Shown here one piece after another: positions 51,408 through 60,487 of a DNA stretch of 64,000 nucleotides. This DNA comes from Marinirhabdus sp050859505 (GTDB lineage: Bacteria; Bacteroidota; Bacteroidia; Flavobacteriales; Flavobacteriaceae): the NCBI RefSeq assembly GCF_050859505.1, contig NZ_CP193934.1, positions 3,100,001 through 3,164,000 on the forward strand, given 5' to 3'. Position 1 is the stretch's first letter; each line of letters starts with the position of its first letter. A model generated the notes under the pieces. The model was not told the DNA's origin, did not search any database, and saw nothing but the letters and a program-made list of their open reading frames with translations. Both the position numbers and the translations under genes were made by a program.

Positions 51408-54281
51408 TTATTGCTTTACGTCTTCCAACTTCACCTCTTTGGCATTCTTGTCTAGCAATTTCACTTCGTCAAAGCCCATTTTCTTAAACTGATTGAATTG
51501 CGTTGCTGCATCTCCAACTACCAAATATGCCATCTTAGATTCATCTAAATATTTATTGGCCAACGCTTTGTGTTGCTCCAACGTCATACTTTTTACGGTA
51601 GCTTCCTCGTTTTCAATATAGTTAGGGTTTAAGTCGTAACTACTCATTTCCTGTAACATTCCCAATAATGAGAATTGTGTTTCAAAACGGCGCGCGTTAG
51701 ACTTGATCATCGCATTTTTAGTAAATTCTAAGTCTTCTTCAGCAATACCATCTTTGTATTTTGCGATTTGATCTTTAAAGATTTGTACAGATTCTCCCGT
51801 AGTGTTTGTTCTTACACTTGAAGAAGCCGTAAAGGTTCCTGGAATTTTACTTCCACTAAAGCCTGTACTAGCTCCGTAGGTATACCCTTTTTCTTCACGC
51901 AATACAAGGTTTACATTTCCACTAAAAGAGCCTCCTAGCTTGTAGTTCATCACTTCGGCCGGGTAAAAATCTTTATCGGTTCTTGGTAAGGCGATGTACC
52001 CTATGTTGATAACAGATTGCTTGGCATTAGGAATATCCACAAAATACAAACTTGCCTTATCTCGGTTTACAGCGATTGGAAATTCTGGGATGGTAACTTC
52101 TTTAGCCTCCCAACCATTCTCAAGATCTTTTAAAGCTGAAAGCGTTTTACTTTTATCAATTTTCCCAACAATATGAAAACGACTTACTGACGGCGAGAAG
52201 TTCTTGTTGTAGAATGCTTTTAAATCTTCCATCGTGATGGCGTTTACAGATTCCTCGGTACCACTGGTAGGGTAGCTAAAAATATGATCATCTCCGTACA
52301 ACACTTTGTTATACACGTTTCTTGCTACTACATTAGGATTTGCCTCGTTGCGTTTTATTCCGTTTACAGTAGCCGTTTTAATACGTGCAAATTCCTCTTC
52401 GTCCCATCGTGGTTGTAGTAAAATTTCTCTCACCAGGTCCATTGTTTTTTCAAAATTTCTTGTCAGTGTATTTCCTCGAATTACAATAGATTCATTGGTA
52501 GTATACATACTGATATTAGCTCCCAACAACTCGATAGCTTCTTCCAATTCTTCTGGTGTTTTATTGGCGGTCCCTTCCATCATGATATCTGTCATCAAGT
52601 TGGCAACACCGTTCTTATTCATATCGTCCAATAAATGTCCTCCTTCCATGACAAGGCTAAAGTTTACTGTTGGAATTTCATTTTGTGTAATCCCGTATAC
52701 TTCCATTCCGTTAGAAAGGTCGGCATTCCAGCTTGTTGGAATGTTCAACCCTGGAATTTCACCCGCAATTGGCTCTATACTTCTGTCAAAATTTGAAGGT
52801 GTTTTAGCAATTTCTGTTGTTGCATCTTCTACCGTTTTGGTAACGTTTTCTTTAATTTCTTCTTCTACAATTTCGGCTTTTTGAGAATTTTCAGCAATCA
52901 ATTCCATTTTACCTTTAGGAACAAAGCTGGTCATTATATATGGCTTTCCTTTTATGTATTTGTTATACACAGCCATTACGTCTTCCTTCGTTACCTTTTT
53001 AATATTTTCAATATCCTTCTCAATAAATGCCGGATCTCCTGTAAAGGTATTGTAGCTGGCTAATTGAAACGACTTGCTTAAAACGCTGCTTATTCCATTA
53101 TAAAAACCTGTTTCCAGACCGGCTTTAATACGTTCTACATCTTTATCTGTAGCACCTTCGGTTTCAAAAAGTTGCATTGCTTCAGTAATTCCTGCTTCCA
53201 CTTCGTCCAGATCTACCCCGTCATTTGCGGTGATGATAATATGAAATTCTCCCGCCAATTCTTGTGAATTGTTATAGGCAGTCGTTCGTGAGGTTACTTT
53301 CTTGTCTTTAACCAATACTTTATAAAGTGGCGCTTTTTTTCCTTGCGATAAAATTTCAGCTAAAAAATCCAATGCATACGCATCTTCTGTATATTGATAC
53401 GTTGTTGGCCAAACCATATTTAATTGGGGCGCTGTAGCAAAATTATCTTCGTGGTATAAACGCTTTGTTTCAGAAATAGTCACAGGACGTGGCTCCAATT
53501 TTGCTACGTCTTGACGCTTCTTAATTTCACCGAAATATTTTTCAATTAATTTTTTAGCATCCTCTTTTTCAAAATCTCCAGCCAATACTAAGGTAGCATT
53601 GTTGGGCCCGTAAAAACGATCGTAAAATTCACGTACATCTTCTACAGTAGCACTTTGTAAGTCTTCCAACTCACCAATTACCTGCCAGTTGTATGGGTGA
53701 TCTGCTGGGTACATATTTTTGTCTAGCACCCAATTGGTATGTCCGTAAGGATTGTTGTCTACACGCTGACGCTTTTCATTTTGTACTACTTCTTGCTGAT
53801 TTGCAAATGCAGAAGCTGTTACTGTATTAATGAAGAAGCCCATACGGTCACTCTCCAACCATAATATTTTTTCTAGGGCATTTGCCGGAACAATTTCGTA
53901 ATATACAGTGCCATCTTTCCAGGTACCTCCGTTTAGGGTTCCACCGGCATCCTGAATTTTTTTGAAGAATTGATCCTGTGGTACGTTTTCAGACTCTTGA
54001 AACAACATATGCTCAAACAAGTGGGCAAAACCTGTACGACCTGATTTTTCACGATTAGATCCTACGCCATATTGTATGGCAACCGAAACGATAGGATCAC
54101 TTTTATCCTGATGTAAGATTACATCCAGACCATTTTCAAGTTCGTATTTTTCAAACTCTATTGAAAAATTGGTGTCTTCAGTTTGTGCGGTTTCATCTGC
54201 TTTTTTATCACAGGAAATAAAGCTAAAACTCATTGCAAAAAGCAAGGCGAATGAGCCTTTGTAAAGGTAGTTAAAAGTCAT
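51408..54281 (-). CDS. M16-family (pitrilysin/insulinase) zinc metalloprotease lipoprotein
   Basis: The product has 957 residues, a fused form with two M16 units. A signal with lipobox (FISC, Cys24) is followed by acidic residues (DKKADE), which may be an outer-membrane lipoprotein export signal. The inverted zinc motif HLFEH (H87, E90, H91) lies in the first unit, with the second-shell Glu in the NEKRQR region about 77 residues on. The second unit (from about residue 510) lacks HxxEH and is the usual inactive half (SLVMEGGHLLDD region). It likely degrades peptides at the cell surface or in the periplasm. Confidence 0.92.
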   Translation of the reverse strand: MTFNYLYKGSFALLFAMSFSFISCDKKADETAQTEDTNFSIEFEKYELENGLDVILHQDKSDPIVSVAIQYGVGSNREKSGRTGFAHLFEHMLFQESENVPQDQFFKKIQDAGGTLNGGTWKDGTVYYEIVPANALEKILWLESDRMGFFINTVTASAFANQQEVVQNEKRQRVDNNPYGHTNWVLDKNMYPADHPYNWQVIGELEDLQSATVEDVREFYDRFYGPNNATLVLAGDFEKEDAKKLIEKYFGEIKKRQDVAKLEPRPVTISETKRLYHEDNFATAPQLNMVWPTTYQYTEDAYALDFLAEILSQGKKAPLYKVLVKDKKVTSRTTAYNNSQELAGEFHIIITANDGVDLDEVEAGITEAMQLFETEGATDKDVERIKAGLETGFYNGISSVLSKSFQLASYNTFTGDPAFIEKDIENIKKVTKEDVMAVYNKYIKGKPYIMTSFVPKGKMELIAENSQKAEIVEEEIKENVTKTVEDATTEIAKTPSNFDRSIEPIAGEIPGLNIPTSWNADLSNGMEVYGITQNEIPTVNFSLVMEGGHLLDDMNKNGVANLMTDIMMEGTANKTPEELEEAIELLGANISMYTTNESIVIRGNTLTRNFEKTMDLVREILLQPRWDEEEFARIKTATVNGIKRNEANPNVVARNVYNKVLYGDDHIFSYPTSGTEESVNAITMEDLKAFYNKNFSPSVSRFHIVGKIDKSKTLSALKDLENGWEAKEVTIPEFPIAVNRDKASLYFVDIPNAKQSVINIGYIALPRTDKDFYPAEVMNYKLGGSFSGNVNLVLREEKGYTYGASTGFSGSKIPGTFTASSSVRTNTTGESVQIFKDQIAKYKDGIAEEDLEFTKNAMIKSNARRFETQFSLLGMLQEMSSYDLNPNYIENEEATVKSMTLEQHKALANKYLDESKMAYLVVGDAATQFNQFKKMGFDEVKLLDKNAKEVKLEDVKQ

Positions 54282-54307
54282 TTTGTTGATTATATTTATT
54301 AGAAAAC

Positions 54308-54315
54308 CAAAGATA
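54308..54315 (-). promoter_or_regulatory. -7 promoter box (TATCTTTG) for the M16 protease gene
   Basis: A full TAnnTTTG match on the minus strand, 26 bases before the ATG. No TTG was found at the expected -33 distance. The rest of the gap 54316-54588 shows no gene, only the terminator at 54478-54527. Confidence 0.5.
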
Positions 54316-54477
54316 CAATCAACGAAAAAGGTTACTGTTAAAGAAGTGTTAAATACATTTTGAGTAGAAACCTAAAAAAATGGCCGCGTTTTAATCGTGG
54401 TTTGAATACAGGAAGGGGTTGGGTCTTCGTCTATAAATATTAGGGAGTTGAATGAAGAAGACTATAGTATAAAACAA

Positions 54478-54527
54478 AAAACCAGTTAGCTTTGCTTTGA
54501 TAGTACCAAAGTTTTGCGAACTGGTTT
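54478..54527 (-). terminator. Terminator after the small secreted protein gene
   Basis: AAACCAGTT on the left and AACTGGTTT on the right form the outer stem, continued inside by GC and CTTTG/CAAAG pairs with internal mismatches. On the minus strand a T-rich tract follows. Confidence 0.6.
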
Positions 54528-54588
54528 AACTAGTCTAATATATTTAATTCTCTTTAAAAATAAAAGTGCTTATTAGGCAAGATCATCT

Positions 54589-55083
54589 TTAGCAACCATC
54601 GTTAATTGCATCGGAAGCATTTTCTCTTTGCTTTTTCCAATCGTTAACTTTTTCTTGTTTCTGCTTTACTAGATTGTTGTATCCCGTAGAACCTTTAGGG
54701 AAAGTATTACCCTGAGGATCTGTAGCAAAGCCGTTTCTGTCCCAATCCTGTAAGGTGTTTTCAAAGGACTCTATGTATACTGTAAGGTCTATAATTTCAT
54801 TTGTTAACCATTGACAATCTGGTTCATTAGGTCTTGCTCCCCCTCCTCCTCCATTCCAAGGCGGATTAAATATTGGAGGAACTAATACCATGGGTGGAAA
54901 TTTTCCCCATTCGTCAAACGGAAACCAATAAACCCAACCTGTTTTCATGCCTTCACCTTTTTGTTCTACTACGACTTCAATCCCTGAGTCGCCAAAATCT
55001 ACGACTTCTCCAACTTGAGCGTTACTTAGTTGAATTGCACCCAGTAATAAAATCACCATCAATAAAATGTTATATTTTTTCAT
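54589..55083 (-). CDS. Secreted hypothetical protein with Pro/Gly-rich middle
   Basis: The product has 164 residues. A signal peptide (1-22, ending in SNAQ) leads to a strand-rich part, a Pro/Trp/Gly-rich linker (PPIFNPPWNGGGGG near 70-85) and a charged helical C-terminal half with two Cys (C90 region and terminal Cys). I do not recognise it. It begins 2 bases after the stop of the upstream gene, so the two form a transcription unit ending at the hairpin at 54478-54527. Confidence 0.6.
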   Translation of the reverse strand: MKKYNILLMVILLLGAIQLSNAQVGEVVDFGDSGIEVVVEQKGEGMKTGWVYWFPFDEWGKFPPMVLVPPIFNPPWNGGGGGARPNEPDCQWLTNEIIDLTVYIESFENTLQDWDRNGFATDPQGNTFPKGSTGYNNLVKQKQEKVNDWKKQRENASDAINDGC

Positions 55084-55085
55084 GT

Positions 55086-55712
55086 TTATTTACTTTTTAT
55101 ACAGTTAAACTTCTTCATTCTTTCTATTATTTCTGAGGTAGTTGTATAACTAAGATTCATATTCTTATAGATTTGTTTCTCAGCTAGAGTATGCTCTTTG
55201 CTACCAGGTTTAAACGATTTAGAACCAGATTTTGAAACCATTACCAGTGTAGCACCATTTTTTAAAGCACGTGAGTAATTACGATACATATTGGCAGCAT
55301 ACATAGTTTCATTGTATAAATTGGGTAAATTTTTACAATCTACATTTTTAGCATAAGGAATAGCACCAATCCCTTTTATCCAATTTGGAACACCATCTTT
55401 ACCAAGAACAAGTTTTTCCCAATCTGCTATCTTTACTGATGCTTCTGGTACCATAACCATTTTATCTGTTTTACAGCCATTGCACATATATACTAGTACT
55501 TTGTCTTTTATTAGTATATTCAAGTTTGAATCCAGGTCATTAACATCTTGGGTTTCCATCATAATTTGAGGAGCTAACCTTTTCTCAACCAAATAGGCCG
55601 TACTATTTTCAAAATTTTCATTTGAATTGTGAACTAACATAACTGAGAAAATTAAAAGACAGCAACTCAATGCAAATAAGGTTAAGACCCTTACTAATTT
55701 GTTTTTTTTCAT
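55086..55712 (-). CDS. Membrane-anchored hypothetical protein
   Basis: The product has 208 residues. One N-terminal membrane segment (about 8-28) is not followed by an obvious cleavage site, so the protein is probably anchored with its C-terminal part outside. A CNGC motif stands in the middle, and further Cys residues could form disulfides. The C-terminal half is Lys-rich. No family is recognised. It is the first gene of a two-gene unit with a good promoter (55746-55776) and palindromic repeats just upstream of it, which points to regulated expression. Confidence 0.6.
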   Translation of the reverse strand: MKKNKLVRVLTLFALSCCLLIFSVMLVHNSNENFENSTAYLVEKRLAPQIMMETQDVNDLDSNLNILIKDKVLVYMCNGCKTDKMVMVPEASVKIADWEKLVLGKDGVPNWIKGIGAIPYAKNVDCKNLPNLYNETMYAANMYRNYSRALKNGATLVMVSKSGSKSFKPGSKEHTLAEKQIYKNMNLSYTTTSEIIERMKKFNCIKSK

Positions 55713-55745
55713 TGTTTTGTATTTAGAAGTTAAAGTTTATTATGT

Positions 55746-55776
55746 TAAAACTATGCTTTATAATACTCATCTACAA
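55746..55776 (-). promoter_or_regulatory. Promoter (TTG-N20-TAGTTTTA) of the two-gene secreted unit
   Basis: On the minus strand TTG lies at 55776-55774 and TAGTTTTA (one mismatch to TAnnTTTG) at 55753-55746, with a 20-base spacer. The predicted transcript has a leader of about 30 bases. Confidence 0.6.
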
Positions 55777-55794
55777 GCCTGATAATCAGAATGT

Positions 55795-55840
55795 ATGATT
55801 TCATATATTCCTATAATTTGATTCATCTATATGAATTCAT
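55795..55840. promoter_or_regulatory. Three palindromic operator-like motifs
   Basis: ATGATTTCAT (55795-55804), TTTGATTCAT (55817-55826) and the perfect palindrome ATGAATTCAT (55831-55840) lie directly upstream of the -33 element, where an activator would bind. The binding factor is unknown. Confidence 0.4.
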
Positions 55841-55978
55841 AGATAGGATTTTTCGACCGTAAAATTGAAGAGAATTGAAAGCCGGAAAAAAGGGAAACGC
55901 ATTTAAAACTTCACCCAAACCAACCATCCCTATCTCCTTCGATACATTCCGCAAAAAAGCGGAACACTCAGGAGCCTT

Positions 55979-57523
55979 TTATCCAAACCATCCATCACGA
56001 TCGAGAGAGCGGTATTGTATCGCTTCTGAAATATGATTCCCTGTGATATCTTCCGCAGCATCCAGATCGGCTATGGTTCTGGACACTTTTAGGATACGGT
56101 CGTAGGCTCTGGCCGAAAGATTTAAGCGTTCCATCGCTGTTTTTAACAACTGAAGCGAGGCATCTTCCAGTTTGCAGTACTTCCTAATTTGCCGCACACC
56201 CATTTGTGCGTTGTAATGTATGTTTTCAAATTCCGTAAAGCGATCGGTTTGTCTTTTTCGTGCTTTGGTTACACGTTCTCTTATAATGATACTGGATTCG
56301 CCTTTTCGGTCTTCGCTTAATTTGTCAAAAGGCACAGGCGTCACTTCTATATGAATGTCTATCCTATCCAGCAACGGACCTGAAACTTTGCCTAGATAGC
56401 GTTGCATTTCGGCTGGAGAGGAGGTCATAGGGGCGTCAGGATCATTAAAATAACCACTCGGACTTGGGTTCATACTCGCTACCAGCATAAAACTACTTGG
56501 GTAGGTAACGGTAAATCTGGCGCGGGAAATGGTAACATTCCTATCTTCCAGGGGTTGTCGCATGACTTCCAGCACACCTCGTTTAAATTCCGGGAGTTCG
56601 TCAAGAAATAGAACGCCGTTATGCGCTAAAGAAATTTCGCCGGGTTGTGGGTATTGGCCGCCTCCCACAAGCGCGACATCCGAAATTGTGTGGTGAGGAC
56701 TTCTAAAAGGGCGCGCCGTCATAATACCACCACTTCTATCTTTTGTTCTTCCTGCTACACTGTGGATTTTTGTAGTTTCCAAGGCTTCCGATAAGCTTAG
56801 CGGTGGTAAAATACTTGGCAAACGTTTGGCGAGCATGGTTTTTCCACTTCCTGGCGGGCCAATCAAAATAATGTTATGACCACCAGCAGCGGCAATTTCC
56901 ATACAGCGTTTAATACTTTCCTGTCCTTTTACATCGCTAAAATCGAATTCCGGATTTTGGAGGTGTTCGTAGAATTCGGCTTCCATGTCTACCTGGGTAG
57001 TTTCCAGTGGAATTTCAGCATTAAAAAAATCGATCACTTGTTTTATATTGGTAACGCCGTATACTTCAAGACCTTCTACGATGGCGGATTCTTTAGCATT
57101 TTGTTCGGGAAGAATAAAGCCCTTAAATCCTTGCTCTTTTGCATTTATAGCAATGGGCAACGCACCACGAATAGGCTGCAGGGAACCGTCCAGAGAAAGT
57201 TCGCCCATAATTATATAGTCTGAAAGTGGCTGCTGTTCTTGAATCTGCCCCGTAGAAACTAAAATGCCCATCGCCAACGTAAGATCGTAGGCAGAGCCTT
57301 CCTTTCGCATATCGGCCGGAGCCATATTAAGTGTGATTTTTTTACCTGGAATTTTGTAGCCGTTATTTTGAAGTGCCGCGGCAATTCTATAGTTGCTTTC
57401 TTTAATGGCGTTGTCTGGCAGCCCAACCAAATGGTACCCAACGCCTATATCTGTGTTCACTTCTACTATGATGATGGTTGCTTCCACACCAAACACAGCA
57501 CTCCCATATACTTTTGTGAGCAT
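55979..57523 (-). CDS. YifB/ComM-family Mg-chelatase-like AAA ATPase
   Basis: The product has 514 residues from the ATG at 57523, matching the usual family length; an ATG 16 codons upstream lies outside the conserved start (MLTKVYGSAVFGV). Domains in order: an N-terminal Lon-protease-like S5 fold (about 20-160), the AAA module with Walker A GPPGSGKTM and Walker B LFLDELPEF, and the C-terminal MgCI_C domain. ComM is a branch-migration helicase that helps integrate incoming DNA in natural transformation. It is separated from the downstream genes and appears monocistronic. Confidence 0.94.
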   Translation of the reverse strand: MLTKVYGSAVFGVEATIIIVEVNTDIGVGYHLVGLPDNAIKESNYRIAAALQNNGYKIPGKKITLNMAPADMRKEGSAYDLTLAMGILVSTGQIQEQQPLSDYIIMGELSLDGSLQPIRGALPIAINAKEQGFKGFILPEQNAKESAIVEGLEVYGVTNIKQVIDFFNAEIPLETTQVDMEAEFYEHLQNPEFDFSDVKGQESIKRCMEIAAAGGHNIILIGPPGSGKTMLAKRLPSILPPLSLSEALETTKIHSVAGRTKDRSGGIMTARPFRSPHHTISDVALVGGGQYPQPGEISLAHNGVLFLDELPEFKRGVLEVMRQPLEDRNVTISRARFTVTYPSSFMLVASMNPSPSGYFNDPDAPMTSSPAEMQRYLGKVSGPLLDRIDIHIEVTPVPFDKLSEDRKGESSIIIRERVTKARKRQTDRFTEFENIHYNAQMGVRQIRKYCKLEDASLQLLKTAMERLNLSARAYDRILKVSRTIADLDAAEDITGNHISEAIQYRSLDRDGWFG

Positions 57524-57593
57524 TGTTGTAAAATTAAAATGAAAGGGAGTTGTAGTAGGGTGAAGATACAAAAAAGGATTGACCCGGTTTTAT

Positions 57594-57640
57594 TTAAAAT
57601 TCCAGGTATAAGACGTATGGTTCATCCCTTGGAATTTTAA
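57594..57640. terminator. Weak hairpin after module 2
   Basis: TTAAAATTCC-AGG (57594-57606) and CC-TTGGAATTTTAA (57627-57640) form an A/T-rich stem with a 20-nt loop between the module 2 regulator stop and the ComM-like gene. The T-run is poor, so this is uncertain. Confidence 0.4.
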
Positions 57641-57669
57641 TAGGATATTGCTGTTATATGTAAAAGAGT

Positions 57670-58335
57670 TTATTCTACCTCAAAAGGAGTTACCAACCCA
57701 TTCTGAAGAGCAAATATTACCAAGCCTGCAATATTTTTTACCCCTGTTTTTACTAAAATATTCTTTCGGTGTACTTCCACAGTACGTGGACTAATAAACA
57801 ATTGGTCGGCAATTTCGGAGGTGATGTATTGCTTGCAAATAAGCGTTAGTATTTCGGTTTCTCGCTCGGTTAGGAAATCGGCATCATAGACAGATTTGGT
57901 ATCATCGTTCGTAAGGTTTTGTTTGTTGAGGATTTCCATGACGAACTTGTCATAATAAAAACCATTATGAAATACTTGTTTTACGGTATGCAGCATATGT
58001 GAAGGCGCCGAATTCTTCACCAAGTAAGCACTCGCTCCAACGTTAATCATATTTCGGATAAAAGGTTTTGTGTTATAGGTTGTAAGGGCTATCACACCAA
58101 TTTCCGGATATAATTTATGGAGCAGTTTGGTTACCTCTACCCCATTAAGCTCGGGCATTTTAATATCGGTAACGACAATGTCTGGCAGCGTATTTTGGTC
58201 TTTTAGATAGTCTAATAGTTGTTGGCCATTTTCGGCCTGGTGAACGATTTCAATTTCTGGGTCGCGTGAGAGGATAAGTGCGATTCCGGCACGAAATAAT
58301 TCTTCATCATCTGCTAAGACAACTTTTATGATCAA
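57670..58335 (-). CDS. NarL/LuxR-type response regulator (module 2)
   Basis: The product has 221 residues. The receiver has the acidic pair D9/D10, phospho-acceptor D57 (VVTDIKMP), Thr in ALTTYN and Lys in YLVKN. The C-terminal LuxR helix-turn-helix reads ERETEILTLICKQ, then ISPRTVEVHRKNILVK. It is closer to classical NarL regulators than the module 1 regulator is, so the two modules are old paralogues or independent assemblies of the same plan. The kinase gene ends 16 bases before it. Confidence 0.94.
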   Translation of the reverse strand: MIIKVVLADDEELFRAGIALILSRDPEIEIVHQAENGQQLLDYLKDQNTLPDIVVTDIKMPELNGVEVTKLLHKLYPEIGVIALTTYNTKPFIRNMINVGASAYLVKNSAPSHMLHTVKQVFHNGFYYDKFVMEILNKQNLTNDDTKSVYDADFLTERETEILTLICKQYITSEIADQLFISPRTVEVHRKNILVKTGVKNIAGLVIFALQNGLVTPFEVE

Positions 58336-58351
58336 AATAATTGGTTTTTGG

Positions 58352-59188
58352 TTAGTTTAGTTGCTTTACCAAGTCCAGGGACATTCCTTTATGGGGTTGA
58401 GATTGGAATGTTGTTGTAGCATCTACAATAGCAGCGCGATTTTCAATACCACTTATTCCTAAGCCCTTGGCCTTTTTGCCCTCGGCTAGCTCAAAACCAT
58501 TTCCATCATCTTGGTAGTGTAAATGTACGGTGTTTTGTGTAGACTTCAAGGAGAGCGTTATTGTTTTTGCGTCTGCGTATTTTATGGTATTGTTTATGAG
58601 TTCTTGCACAATTCTAAAAAAGTGTAACTCATGGTCATTTGGGAGTGTTTGTTCTTTGTACTGAAATGTAGCATGTACGGTAAATTTCCTGGAAGATTCA
58701 ACTTGGTCACAAAGCTCTTCCAAAGCCGCTACTAACCCAAATTTATCCAAAGATGGTGGCAAAAGGTCATGGGCAATGCGACGGGAGCTTTCCAGAACTG
58801 TGGTGGTTATTTCTACAATCTTACCTCCCAACATATTGGCTTCTTTCACGGTTATAGTCTCTTCTCTTACTAAGCTAGCATTTAGAGAAACTATATTTAG
58901 TTTGCTACTAATATCGTCATGTAAGTCCTGAGCAATACGTTTGCGCTCTGTTTCTTGAGTCATCAAGGTAGTTTGTAACAGCTCTTTTTGATGGGCAATT
59001 TGCTGCTGTGCTTGTTCCAGCTCTGTTTTTACAATTTTTTTACGGGAAAAATAGAAAAACAGAATAATAGCAGTACTCATTATCACCAATAATGTAATCC
59101 CTATGAGGAGGATAGGGATTATTTGAATTTCTTGGTTAGAGTTGCTTTGCATCGCAGCGAAGTTACTAATTTGAAGAACGTTCATCAT
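58352..59188 (-). CDS. Membrane sensor histidine kinase, HisKA_3 type (module 2)
   Basis: The product has 278 residues. A single membrane segment (about 23-48) follows a short N-terminal tail of some 20 residues. The phospho-acceptor is His90 in AQDLHDDISSKL, the N-box is ELINNTIKYA (N200), and the ATP lid begins DDGNGFE. Like the module 1 kinase it has no extracytoplasmic sensor domain. Its ATG follows the stop of the upstream membrane protein gene without a gap (TAGATG), which suggests coupled expression and a shared complex. Confidence 0.93.
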   Translation of the reverse strand: MMNVLQISNFAAMQSNSNQEIQIIPILLIGITLLVIMSTAIILFFYFSRKKIVKTELEQAQQQIAHQKELLQTTLMTQETERKRIAQDLHDDISSKLNIVSLNASLVREETITVKEANMLGGKIVEITTTVLESSRRIAHDLLPPSLDKFGLVAALEELCDQVESSRKFTVHATFQYKEQTLPNDHELHFFRIVQELINNTIKYADAKTITLSLKSTQNTVHLHYQDDGNGFELAEGKKAKGLGISGIENRAAIVDATTTFQSQPHKGMSLDLVKQLN

Positions 59189-59812
59189 CTATTTTTTTAC
59201 ACGATACTTACGATACCATTCTATAAACATTAAAATTAGGAATAGTAAGTAAAATATGTCATTAGACAACCCTATATAATTTTGTGTGTCTTTGGGTAGG
59301 TTTAAATTCATTAGTAAATTCCCGGATGCAAAATATAAGATACTTGTCATAAAATATAACAGAATACCAGCATTAACATATAAGAAATCTGCTTTTCCGG
59401 ACAAGGATTTGTAGTAATACAAGAGCGCATAAAAAACTATTATACTCTGCGTAACGCTTACCCCTATACTATTGTAGTTTATAAAACTGGATGGACTTAG
59501 GATGTATTGAACAATTAAACCCATCATCACGATTGCTGTGAGTATCCACATCCATTTTTTCTTCAAAAGATAAAAGTAAAAAAGGGACACAAATAAAAAC
59601 TGTCCGATAAAATAATAGGTAAACAAAAAAAGGTTGTTTACTTTTTTATAGGCGTATACAAATAATAGAATCTGAATAACAGCAATAAAAATGAGATACA
59701 ACGTAAATATTTTATACGTTTTATCAAACTTAGTGAAGCCTATACCGTATAATATAGCTAAAAGTATCGCTCCTATTGAAAGGCAATTATTAAAAACTGC
59801 AAGTATTTCCAT
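59189..59812 (-). CDS. Multi-spanning membrane protein, second tandem copy (module 2)
   Basis: The product has 207 residues with six or seven membrane segments. It is clearly paralogous to the protein encoded directly upstream: both have YKIFTLYL near residue 30, a central VSxTQSIIV block, LLYFMTSIL and an IEWYRxYRV/VEWYRNYRV end. No catalytic motif is visible. The conserved aromatic and polar residues lie in or near the segments, which fits a ligand-sensing or scaffold role for the short-sensor kinase. Confidence 0.72.
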   Translation of the reverse strand: MEILAVFNNCLSIGAILLAILYGIGFTKFDKTYKIFTLYLIFIAVIQILLFVYAYKKVNNLFLFTYYFIGQFLFVSLFYFYLLKKKWMWILTAIVMMGLIVQYILSPSSFINYNSIGVSVTQSIIVFYALLYYYKSLSGKADFLYVNAGILLYFMTSILYFASGNLLMNLNLPKDTQNYIGLSNDIFYLLFLILMFIEWYRKYRVKK

Positions 59813-59838
59813 TCATTTAAAATTAGAGGCCAAACTAG

Positions 59839-60480
59839 TTACCCTGGAATTTTTTTGGTTGTGACACGATAGTTACGGTACCATTCCACAAAAATCAGAA
59901 TTTGAAAAACAAAGTAGAGAAATTGGTTAACGAGTCCTATGTACCTTTTAGTTTCATTTGGAATATCTAGATGTAATAATAAATTTCCGGAAGCAAAAAA
60001 TAAAATACTTGTCATAAAATACAACAGTACTCCTGTGTTTATAAGCATAAAAGGGTTAGCAACAGACAACGATCTATAATAATATGTTATAGCGTATAAA
60101 ACTATTATACTTTGTGTAATACTTACCCCATAGGTATGGTATTCGAAAAAGATATTGGGTTGGATTGCGAATTGAATACCAATTGCTACAAGCCCAATTC
60201 CAAGAATAATACAGAGAAGCTTATTTTTTAGCAACTCATAATAAAACAATGACATAAAAACAAATTGCCCCACAAAATAAAAATGAAAAAAGAAAATATT
60301 GTTCCACTTATACAGTGCATAATAAAAGGTTATCAATTGGATTATGGCAATAAACCCTAAATACAAGGTGAAAATTTTATAAGCTTTTCCGTATTTGGAA
60401 AAGCCTATAAAAAATACTACAAATAGTATTATGGACAATAAAACCTGTATATCACCTAAATAAATAGGAATCTCAGACAT
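59839..60480 (-). CDS. Multi-spanning membrane protein, first tandem copy (module 2)
   Basis: The product has 213 residues and the same segment pattern and conserved strings as the next gene (YKIFTLYLGFIAI, then YGVSITQSIIVLYA and LLYFMTSILFFASGNLL). The two copies arose by tandem duplication and may form a heterodimer. The gene lies 7 bases after the small-protein gene and 26 bases before its paralogue. Its weaker likeness to the membrane protein at 44445 is in segment layout rather than exact residues. Confidence 0.72.
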   Translation of the reverse strand: MSEIPIYLGDIQVLLSIILFVVFFIGFSKYGKAYKIFTLYLGFIAIIQLITFYYALYKWNNIFFFHFYFVGQFVFMSLFYYELLKNKLLCIILGIGLVAIGIQFAIQPNIFFEYHTYGVSITQSIIVLYAITYYYRSLSVANPFMLINTGVLLYFMTSILFFASGNLLLHLDIPNETKRYIGLVNQFLYFVFQILIFVEWYRNYRVTTKKIPG

Positions 60481-60487
60481 CCTATAA

